The notes under the pieces: generated by a model
What the model was told of the DNA's origin: nothing
What the model saw: the letters and a program-made list of their open reading frames with translations, nothing else
The model's database searches: none
Part shown: piece after piece, positions 10,629 to 19,500 of the stretch
Layout: every line of letters begins with the position of its first letter
Numbering within the stretch: the first letter of the stretch is position 1
Source of the DNA: Martensiomyces pterosporus
Lineage: Eukaryota > Kickxellomycota > Kickxellomycetes > Kickxellales > Kickxellaceae
NCBI GenBank assembly: GCA_025201845.1
Contig: MU603935.1
Span: forward strand, 225,772-289,771
Direction of reading: 5' to 3'
DNA: 64,000 bases
Program-made: the position numbers and the translations under genes

Positions 10629-12992
10629 ATGGACACACACAAGCGCAGGACGTCCAAACTCTCGCTCGAGCCAAACCCCTTTGAGCGCAGCTTCTCCTTG
10701 GCAAGATCGGAGGATGTGATATCTTCAGGAAGCGAGAGACAGCTGCAGTTGCAGTTGCAGCTGCAGCAGCCTAAGCAGCAGCAAAGGACCGCACCGACCG
10801 GGGATACGAGCAGACCCAGCGATGAGCAGACAACCACCAGCAACCGGAATATGGCCGACAGCAAATCGCTGAGGCAAAGCGGGGCCAAGGACGATGACTT
10901 GCGCGGGATTGAGCGGCCCAGTAGCACGCCTCCAGAGGTTGCAGTTGTCGCGGTTGCTACGCCTGGCGCTCAGGCACACAGGCTGACCCTGCCGCCGGTT
11001 ACAGCTATCAACAGCCCCCTAGGCATGGCAAACATGTCGACTGCCTGGGGCCCGGATTCTTTGCGCAGTGGCCCGCTCTCGCCAGCTATGCTGGGTGGTC
11101 CAGCGACACCTGCAGCCAGGCCAAAGACGACATCGAGGCTCGGAATGACCGATCCGACGTTGCACACTGGATTGACTCCGTTCCTGGCTGGCGAGCCCCA
11201 GCCTATGGTCGCCAGTGGCGAGGCAGCGGTGGGGCTGGATGGCGCCAAGCCCATGGCTGCGTCTATGGCATCTCCAGGAATACAAGCTCTGATTAGAGCT
11301 GCCGCGACCGGCAGGGGCATTACCACTACTCCGGGCGGCACTCTGCATATTGCCCCGACGCCTGGCCCGCAGCCCGCAGCGCCTCTGGCTGAACGACAGC
11401 AACAAACGCAGCAGCCGGTGTCGAGTCAAGCGCACGAAAAGCTATCCGCCTCGTCGGAAGCAGCACATCAACATACCGCACGCGAGCCCTCGCCTTCAGC
11501 AGCTGCAGTTTCTCTATCAACCATGCCGAAATTCGCACAGGGCCAGCAGAGTCAGCAACAGCAGCAGCGGCGACAACTGCCCTCGCACATGCATGGATCC
11601 CACGCTCAGGACAATGACACTGGAGCCGCCACAAACGCCCCTCCGACGCAGGTACAACAGCAGATGATGCAGTCGGTGTTTTCTGTCGCTCCCGCGAGGC
11701 CCGCAGAAGCAGACATAATTCCAGCAACAGCAGCTGACAACGACGGCGGCGCTGGAAGCAAGCGGCGAAAAATCGAGGATGCAAGCAATGAACCTCTGCC
11801 AGAACCTTCCATGCACACGATAACAATAGCGACAGCAGCGGTAGCTAAAGCAGCTGAGACCAGCGAAGCCTCTGCTAAGCGCCCTCCAGCTAGAGCCAAA
11901 CGCGCAGGGAGCAGTAAAGGAGCTGCTGGCACGCGCACGCCGGCTGGTGCTGCTAAAAAGGATGTGTCTCGCGAGTCGTCGCTGCAATACGAGGACTCGG
12001 CCGGATCCGAAGCAGAGAACGCTGCTGCTGCTGCTGGAAGCACTGCTCAGGGCAATGACCTGCTAACAGAGGAGGAGAAGCGGAAGCAGTTTTTGGAGCG
12101 CAACCGGATAGCAGCGCTGAAATGCCGGCAGCGCAAAAAGAAGCAGCTGAAGGAGCTGCAAGACCGGCACGACTTTGTGGTCTACGAGAATGACAGACTG
12201 AAGGCCGAGTACATGCAGCTGAGAGACTGTGCGCTGCAAATAAAGATGCTACTCGATGGTCATCGCGAATGCCCCGTGGCGCAGTCTAACGGTGTGTTTG
12301 GCATCGATAATCTGCCAGTTGACACACCCAATATCTCGTCGCAGCCACTTCTGTTTGCCCTGCCGGATGGCATGCAGAGCGAGCAGCTGAAGGACATGAT
12401 CGATGCCATTCCGCCTACATCCAATGGCATTCCGATCAATAATGTGGACCCTGTGACTGGCAAGCCGTTCATTGTCTCTGTGGGCGCTCAGCAGCAACAG
12501 CCACAGCTCCAGCCACAGCTCCAGCCAGCTGGCATAGCCAACCTGCCTCCAGGGCAAGCGGCGGTACCGCGTGTAATGCCGCATGCGCATGCGCACCCAC
12601 CAGCACCTCAACCGATGCAGCAAATGCCAATGCAGCACCAGCACCAGCACCTGCCGCATATGGTTCCTGCGCAAGCAGGCCAGATGCCGATGATTGCTGC
12701 TGGACTACAGCAGCAGCAGCAGCAGCAGCTACAGCAGCAGAAGCAACAGCAGCTACAGCAACAAGCAGGCCAGATGCCGATGATTGCTGCTGGACTACAG
12801 CAGCAGCAGCAGTACACCCAACAGCCTGCTGCCGCTGTTGCGCTTCACCACCAGCACCACCATCCGCCGCCGCCACTGCCACCAACACACCCACCGGCGG
12901 TGACAGCATTTGTGCCAAAGGCAGGCCCAGTGCAAACAATGGCCCCCTTATCGCAGTCTAGTAGCCGCGAGTACCAGCAAAATCTGATGTAG
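10629..12992 (+). CDS. atf1: Atf1/ATF-CREB-type bZIP transcription factor
   Basis: 787 residues without introns. Near the N-terminus (residues 13-19) is LEPNPFE, the hallmark of the Aft1 osmotic-stress motif. Around residue 140 the stretch WGPDSLRSGPLSPAML matches the HRA domain of fungal Atf1 proteins. The bZIP lies at about residues 480-545, with basic region FLERNRIAALKCRQRKKK and a following leucine zipper. The C-terminal third is Gln/His/Pro-rich. Family knowledge: Atf1 proteins act in the nucleus, bind CRE-like sites and are targets of the stress-activated MAP kinase Sty1/Hog1; this is inferred here. The C-terminal Gln region holds a 90-base tandem duplication (see repeat entry). The start ATG directly precedes the conserved N-terminal motif. 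Confidence 0.88.
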   Translation: MDTHKRRTSKLSLEPNPFERSFSLARSEDVISSGSERQLQLQLQLQQPKQQQRTAPTGDTSRPSDEQTTTSNRNMADSKSLRQSGAKDDDLRGIERPSSTPPEVAVVAVATPGAQAHRLTLPPVTAINSPLGMANMSTAWGPDSLRSGPLSPAMLGGPATPAARPKTTSRLGMTDPTLHTGLTPFLAGEPQPMVASGEAAVGLDGAKPMAASMASPGIQALIRAAATGRGITTTPGGTLHIAPTPGPQPAAPLAERQQQTQQPVSSQAHEKLSASSEAAHQHTAREPSPSAAAVSLSTMPKFAQGQQSQQQQQRRQLPSHMHGSHAQDNDTGAATNAPPTQVQQQMMQSVFSVAPARPAEADIIPATAADNDGGAGSKRRKIEDASNEPLPEPSMHTITIATAAVAKAAETSEASAKRPPARAKRAGSSKGAAGTRTPAGAAKKDVSRESSLQYEDSAGSEAENAAAAAGSTAQGNDLLTEEEKRKQFLERNRIAALKCRQRKKKQLKELQDRHDFVVYENDRLKAEYMQLRDCALQIKMLLDGHRECPVAQSNGVFGIDNLPVDTPNISSQPLLFALPDGMQSEQLKDMIDAIPPTSNGIPINNVDPVTGKPFIVSVGAQQQQPQLQPQLQPAGIANLPPGQAAVPRVMPHAHAHPPAPQPMQQMPMQHQHQHLPHMVPAQAGQMPMIAAGLQQQQQQQLQQQKQQQLQQQAGQMPMIAAGLQQQQQYTQQPAAAVALHHQHHHPPPPLPPTHPPAVTAFVPKAGPVQTMAPLSQSSSREYQQNLM
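12672..12815 (+). repeat. 90-base tandem duplication in bZIP Gln-rich tail
   Basis: The segment beginning at 12672 (encoding QAGQMPMIAAGLQQQ) recurs from 12762, exactly 90 bases later, with about 50 bases identical before the copies diverge. The offset keeps the frame. CAG-rich sequence between and around the copies probably promoted the slippage. Confidence 0.9.
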
Positions 12993-13188
12993 AACAAAAA
13001 TTCCAAGGCGAACTATCCTCCTTCTCTGGCTTTGGCATCTGTCGGCTCATTCGGTGCTCTGCTTCTATTTTATTATCCTACCGCCACTGGAATGCTGGTA
13101 GTCCCTTGTAGTTTTCTCCTTTGCCATATACAAAGCAATCCACTCTGTGCCGCCTGATGTCGTCAGAAAAGAAACCCTACTGGTTCAA

Positions 13189-14703
13189 CTAGCTTGTCTT
13201 CTTGGCGCTTTGTGCGGTCGTCGTCGATGCAGGGATAGTGGCAATAAAGACTCCAGTGATGATGACAACAGCAACAGTGCCGACAAAGTAGCAGGCAGCA
13301 GCGCCGGAGATCCAGTATACGGAGCACGCGAACATGGGGCCCAGGGCACGGCCGATCTGGCCAGCCGATCTGAAATCGCCCAGGCGCTTGCCAGTATCAG
13401 ACCCGGATCGAGGCCCGCCGACCAGGGAGACCATCGAGCTGAGGCAGTTGACAACAGTCGCCGACGCCATGGCAAAGCCCAAAGACCCTGCCCACAGCCA
13501 CCACGACGGAGTTGCATAGCCACCTCCTTCGGCGGCCACAGCCCGGTCAGCCTTGTACGAGCAGATGGCGATGCAGAGCAGGCCTATAGCGCATCCGACC
13601 ATCCCTTGAGCGACCAGCGATTTGTCCCTGTTCACTGCCGACTTGCTCTTGATGCGCCGCACATACCCGCCTTGCAGCAGTGTCGATGTGATACCGATAA
13701 AGCCGAGCAGCTTTCCCTGCTGTGCGTTGGAGAAATCGAACTTGTCGTGGGTGAGGAATGTCAGCGTGTACTCCATGCCCGAGAAGAAGAACAGGTAGAA
13801 GAAGTGTGACCAGTTCAGTCTACGCAGCACCTTGGCTGTCTGCTCAGAAGTAGCTGCTCTGTGGTCTGTAGCCTGGTCCGCATCTTCGTCGCTGCTGCTG
13901 CTGCTGCTGCTTATCCTCTGCTTAAAGTCCAGCGTTTCGGGGAGCTTCACATACAGATACAGGCTCTCGGCCAGCAAGAGAACCAGCGAGAACACAGCGG
14001 CTGTTGCAAACGGAGCGTAAGCAAAGGTGCTGGCGCTGGCCTGCGGCGATTCGAGCGGCAGACTAGCGAAATAGGCGCCGATCGAGGGACCCAGAGTGAA
14101 TCCGACGGCAAAGGCAATGCCCACAAGCGCCATGCCGTGGGACCTGGTCTGCGGATCAGTGACATCGGCGATGATGGTGGTCGAAATCTGCACGTTGCCC
14201 TCGCTCAAGCCAGCGATGACTCTGGCAAGCAGGAACGATTCAAAGCCGGTGGAGAATATCCACAGCACGGTCCATGCAACGTTGCCCAGCATGCACACCA
14301 TCATGGTCCGGCGGCGGCCCAGCCTGTCCGATGCGCGGCCGATTACCGGTGCCACAATGCACTGCAGCAGCGAGTACACTGAACCCAGAAGCCCACCGAG
14401 GAGGACTAGGTCTGCGCGCGCCCCCTGAAGCAGGAAGCGCGATGCCCGCGGGCCGGCCTGGGCGAGGATGTGCTCGCGCAAGTGCGAGACTGCCTGGAGG
14501 ATCTTGCCCAGCATCGTGCTGCCATCAGCGCCCTCGCGCGCCTTGTATGCCTCGAGCGAGCGCGGAAGCAGAGGCAGGATAATGGTGAACGAGAGGATGT
14601 CGAGGAGCAGCGCCATGAAGACGATGCGCGATATCCTCTTGCCCAAAGCCCGCGCGCCCTCGGTCGCTGGAGACGCCCGTGTTGCTGGCGGTAGCGTGGT
14701 CAT
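13189..14703 (-). CDS. MFS transporter, MFSD10/TETRAN-like
   Basis: 504 residues with about 12 hydrophobic segments. The first helix (around residues 28-50) contains LLDILSFTIILPLLP. MFS motif A (GRASDRLGRRRTM) follows the second helix near residue 118. The middle is a hydrophilic loop with a Ser/Asp run. The second half opens with FFFSGMEYTLTFLTH and QQGKLLGFIGI, which closely resemble animal MFSD10. MFSD10 proteins are drug:H+ antiporter-like carriers whose natural substrate is poorly defined, so substrate is not assigned. The gene converges with the bZIP gene, with 196 bases between stop codons. The start is the only Met ahead of the first helix. Confidence 0.8.
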   Translation of the reverse strand: MTTLPPATRASPATEGARALGKRISRIVFMALLLDILSFTIILPLLPRSLEAYKAREGADGSTMLGKILQAVSHLREHILAQAGPRASRFLLQGARADLVLLGGLLGSVYSLLQCIVAPVIGRASDRLGRRRTMMVCMLGNVAWTVLWIFSTGFESFLLARVIAGLSEGNVQISTTIIADVTDPQTRSHGMALVGIAFAVGFTLGPSIGAYFASLPLESPQASASTFAYAPFATAAVFSLVLLLAESLYLYVKLPETLDFKQRISSSSSSSDEDADQATDHRAATSEQTAKVLRRLNWSHFFYLFFFSGMEYTLTFLTHDKFDFSNAQQGKLLGFIGITSTLLQGGYVRRIKSKSAVNRDKSLVAQGMVGCAIGLLCIAICSYKADRAVAAEGGGYATPSWWLWAGSLGFAMASATVVNCLSSMVSLVGGPRSGSDTGKRLGDFRSAGQIGRALGPMFACSVYWISGAAACYFVGTVAVVIITGVFIATIPASTTTAQSAKKTS

Positions 14704-16547
14704 CCGTCTAGTGTGTATCTAGTCTGTGTTTGGCTAAAGCAGTAGAAAGAGAACGAGAGGCGCTTTGCTTGCTTGGCTTTCAGGAATAGTAAAGAAAGAG
14801 AGAGGGGGGAAGGCTTTGAATTCAGCAGAACACACTCCGCACGGCTGGTTGGGCTGGAGGCTAAACAATATTGGAAAGGGTGGGTGCTCTGGAGAAGAAA
14901 GCCAGCCTTGCGTGCGTATTTGTGGGGGACGGGGGAGGGGCGTAGGAGAAAGGCGGAGGCAAGAAGCACACGGCTGTGGCCCTTGCCGTGCAGGCTGCGC
15001 TGCTTGCGGCGGCTGTCTACATGGGGTTGCGCAGAGAAGCCGCCACGCGCTGGTCCCCAGCCACATCGAGCCAAGCCCGCCCCCGCGAGCCTGCCGCGAT
15101 CCCTGGCGCAGAACCAAGCCCGCCCGCCCGCCCGCCCATATCTGATGCTTGCCAGGAAAAGCCGAAAGCGCATGCCACCCAGCGCTCTGCCTGGGCAGAG
15201 AGAGGCTTTCGGCAGGGCGATCTTGTGCATGGCACACAGCCGCGCAAAGGGTGCTTGGAGGTTTGGGGGTGCTTCTTTCGCCCTGGATTGGTGCCTCCTG
15301 CCGCGCAGAGGGGCGGCCGGCTGCTGCTGTCCAAGCTGCGTTCGGCGCCAAGTTGCACAGCCCATTGTAAACCGAGCACTATAGCTGAAACCCAGGGGCT
15401 GGGCTGCGCTACAGTGCGCTCCCTCTTGGGCCTGGTGCAACACACCGACAATAACGTCTGCGAGGGCAGGGGATGGCTTAATGCAAAGGCGGCAATTCGC
15501 TCTCGGGTGCATATCGTAAACAAGGAGCCCGTGTCTGGGGGAGCGGGGAGTGGGCAGCGTGTTTACGCTAAACCGCTGCAAGAAATCAGTGGATGAGCCC
15601 AGGCGGCACCAGGTGCCAGCAGGCTCCTTGTTCTTGTTCTTTGCAGCGGTGCAGCGCAAATCTCTTTTTCCTCTGCTCTGCTCTCTGCTCCAAAAAATAC
15701 ACACCTCTCGCTCTGCTGTAAGGCTGCTGCCTAGTGTTGCGCACCACTGACTTGTTCTATATACCTGCCGCTCCTCTGCCCCTCTCTGTTTTTCTACCAC
15801 TGCTACATGCTATTTACCCTATTCCTTAGCCGACATACCCTGTAAAGCGCCTTACGCCCTATTATTACTCCTCGCACTTGTTAATAGCCACTCTACATCT
15901 ACCCTTTCTGCATCGCTATATCCAGCCGTTTCTCAGCCGGCCTCTCCATCTTGCAGACACCGTGCTGTTAGCTGCCCAAGGCTTTGAGCCACAACAAAAG
16001 GTAGGCTTCGCACAGAGGCTGCTCATCGTGCTGCTGCTCAGACTCTCTTTTTCCAAGCTAGCTGGTTTGCACTGCAGACAGGCGCTGCCTTGTTTGCGTG
16101 CGTGTTGCCTCTCACTCTGTCATGGCCAAGTGCTGCTAATTTGTCGCTGCTCATCATCCTTCTCGATTGTTCCGAACTATTGCTTCAATTAGAAACGCCA
16201 CGCAAGCGACAACAATACCAAAAGCAACAAAGACCGGCGGTTTTGCAACTAATCTCCCACCCGCCCTCTGGTTGTTTGCGAGCAAGGACGTACAATTGCT
16301 TGCAAAGGTAAGCCAAAGCTGCACAGATGCGTGCGAGCAAGCTGCTGCACAGACGGCGGCCTCGCTCCTCATTCGTGTCCATGCGCCATAGCACTGACTG
16401 CGCCCTTAGCTGCTCCTTCTGCTTGCCTTTTTTTTGTAGCACAGCGACACTGAAACAGCAGCTACAGACCAGCCTGTTCATCCACCCACACACACATACC
16501 CGAAACAAGCAAGCAACCCTCATACCTGCCTTTGCTTAACAGAACAC
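14704..16547. other. Divergent intergenic region
   Basis: About 1.8 kb between the MFS gene (-) and the IQGAP gene (+). A GC-rich core (about 14900-15600) is open in several frames at once, including 366 codons on the minus strand and about 205 on the plus strand, but the translations are low-complexity Cys/Arg/Pro/Ala-rich and match no family I know. The right half is CT-rich and contains a probable 5'UTR intron of the IQGAP gene. Confidence 0.5.
16308..16439 (+). other. Probable 5'UTR intron of the IQGAP gene
   Basis: A consensus donor (AAAG-GTAAGC at 16308) pairs with an acceptor preceded by a long pyrimidine run (TTTTTTGTAG ending at 16439). An actgac branch-like element lies about 45 bases before the acceptor. 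The 132-base length is typical of the coding introns here. It would sit about 110 bases before the start codon. No protein evidence is possible, so this needs transcript data. Confidence 0.4.
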
Positions 16548-19500
16548 ATGCAGCCCCGCCAGCGCGCCAACACGCTTAGCATCAACACCACCACCACCAC
16601 CACCACCACCTCAAAGGGTGCCTCGTTTGACTCGCAGTACCGGCGAACGAGGAAGGTCTCTGGCGGCGGACATGTGCTGGAGGAGGTCGATGAGCACTCG
16701 GACTCCTTCCCCGACCCAGAGCCAAAATCCGCGGCGATTGCACGCAGCGGCGCAATGACGCCGCCAATGGCCACTCCACGCGGCCGCAGTCGCACGGTAG
16801 CTGATGCCCCGCCGCCATGGAGCGCTCTGCTGAAGAGCGGCACTGCCCTGTCGGCAGCTGGGAACTCGCCCGCAAACGGCAGGCCGCTCTCTGCAATGCT
16901 TCTTGAGCCACCAGACTCGCCCAGCGTCATGGGCATGAAGGGCAGACACAGGCTGCAGAAGGATGCGTCACATGCCGACTACGACTCGATCTTGATGCGC
17001 AACGGCAAGTGGTGCGACTTTGAGCGGAGAAACCTGGCTGCCTACGAGTACCTCTGCCACGTTTGCGAGGCAAAGGAGTGGATCGAGGCCTGCATTGAGG
17101 AGGAGCTGCCCGACATCGCCACAATCGAGGACTCGCTGCGAGACGGCGTTGCTCTGGCAAAGCTGGCTCGCACGTTCTGTCCCGAGGCTGTGGGCAAGAT
17201 CTACGAGCAGCCGCAATCGGCCGCCTTGGCAGGCAGGCAGGTCGCAGGCGGAATGCAGCGGCGATTTGTGTTCAAATACACAGACAACATCAACTTCTTC
17301 CTCCAGGCCATTCGCCAGGTGCGGCTCCCGCGCCTATTCCACTTTGAGCTCACTGACTTGTACGACCGCAAGAACATGCCCAGGGTCATCTACTGCTTGC
17401 ATGCACTCAGCCATTTCCTGCTCAAGATGGGCATTGCACCCGAGATGAAGGATCTTGTCGGGCACCTGGAGTTCTCCGAGGCACAGCTGGCTCAGACACA
17501 GGCAGAGCTCGACAACCTGGGCATCAAGGTTCCCTCGTTCCACAAAATCGACTCTGACATTGGCAACAGACGCCCCCGCTTATCGCGCGAGCTTGTGCTG
17601 CCTTCCAGCGACCAGGAGCAAGGCGGCGATGCTGGTGACAGCGACGATGACGAGAGCGACGACGAAGCCTCGGAGGACACCACACATGATGGCAACATTG
17701 GTGCTGCTGAGCAAGATGAAGCGGCCGATGCACCCAGGGACATCCTGCCCGAATCGCCCAGGAACGACGACCGGTCAGATGTCACCAAGTGGGACGGCGA
17801 CGTCTCGTTCTTGGACGACCCAGACATCGATCGCATGCATAAGGCAAAGCTCTACTGGCAAAAGCGCATCGACATTGTTGTCCAGTACCAGTGCTCTGCA
17901 CGCCAGCGCCTGGCTGAGCGCCTGCTTGAAGAGAAGCGCCAGGCACGGCGGTACCAGCGCATGTGGGAGTCTGCCACTGTAATGCAGTCCATGGCTCGAA
18001 TGGTCCTGGGCAGGCGTGTGCTTCTTGGGTACCGCGCCGAGAAGAAGGCAGACGAGGACCGCGTCCTGGCCGCAGCCGCAGAGATGGAGCGCCAGCGGGT
18101 TGCTGCCATCGAGCAGAAGAAGCGCGATGAGGAAGAGGAAAGGAGGTGCAAGGAGCGCGAAGAGGAGGAGCTCATTGAGCGGCAGCTTGAGGAGCGTGCG
18201 CGGCGGGACCGCGAGGACCGCGAGAAGGCTGAGCGTGCTGAGCAGGAGCGGCTGGCACGCGAGAAGGCCGAGGCAGAGCTCCATGAGCGCCAGAAGGCTG
18301 AGACAGAGCTCCATGAGCACCAGAAGGCCGAGACAGAGCTCCATGAGCACCAGAAGCGCCTAGAGAGTGAGCGCGCCGAGCTCGAGCGCCGCATCATCGG
18401 CGTGCAGTCCCTTGTACGCGGCAAGCTGGCGCGCAAGCTGTACGGTGACATGCGTGCGTGGATGGATGCGATCACTCGGTTCCAGGCGGTGTGCCGTGGC
18501 TATATTGTGCGGCAGGAGTACGGCGAGCGCCTGTCGTCGTGGAGGAACGTCGAGTTTGGCGTCAAGCGCATCCAGGCCTTGGCGCGCGGGTACCTGGTGC
18601 GCCAGCGCATCAAGGGCCACCGCACGCACCTCAAGCGCAACGTCAATGTCATTGTCAAGCTGCAGAACATGTACCGCGCCAAGCTGGCGGGCAAGGCATA
18701 CCGCACGCTGACTGTCGAGGATACGCCGCCGACACCCAAGATCGTCCAGAGCTGCGCCCCGCTGCTTGAAGACACTGACCAGGACCTTGAGGAGGAGCTC
18801 GACCTTGAGCGCCTGCGCCAGAAGGCGGTGAGGCAGATTCGCGAGAACCAGCACACCAGCCGCGTCCTTGACCAGCTCGACATCAAGATTGCGCTTCTTG
18901 TTCGCAACCGCATCTCGCTCGAGGAAGTTGTGCGCCAGACAAGCCGCCACTTCCGCTTCCTCGACGAGCTGCGCCGCCCGGCATCGATTGCGTCGAGCAG
19001 CTTCCGCGGCTCGTCGATGGCGCTGACAGGCGCTGTGCCAGCAAACTCGCTCTACTCGCTGAAGAACCTCGACAAGGACTCGCGCCGGAGGCTCGATGGG
19101 TACCAGCACCTGTTCTACCTGCTGCAGACCCAGCCGGTGTACCTCGCGCGCCTGCTGTTCTTGCTCAACCAGGGCGGGTCAAAGGCCATGCGCCAGTCGC
19201 AGATCACCACTGCGTCGATGGCGAACAACAGCAACGGCGGCCTGAACGGCAACGCGCGGGCGTCGCAGGACATTGGCGCGTCGCCTCGCATGAGCAATGC
19301 TGGAAGCGGAGACGAGATTTCGATTTCCAAGCTCATTGAGACCATTGTGCTGACTCTGTTTGGGTTTGCCCAGAACGCGCGCGAGGAGTACCTCTTGCTC
19401 AAGCTGTTCTGTGCTGCGATCCAGATTGAGCTTGGTGCGATTTCGAACCTGCAGGAGTTTCTGCGCGGCAACCCGATATTCATCAAGCTGGCTGTGCACT

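Noticed and set aside
14700..15800. 366-codon minus-strand open frame
   Set aside because: Cys/Arg/Pro/Ala-rich, overlapping plus-strand frames of similar length, no domain, and located in a divergent promoter.
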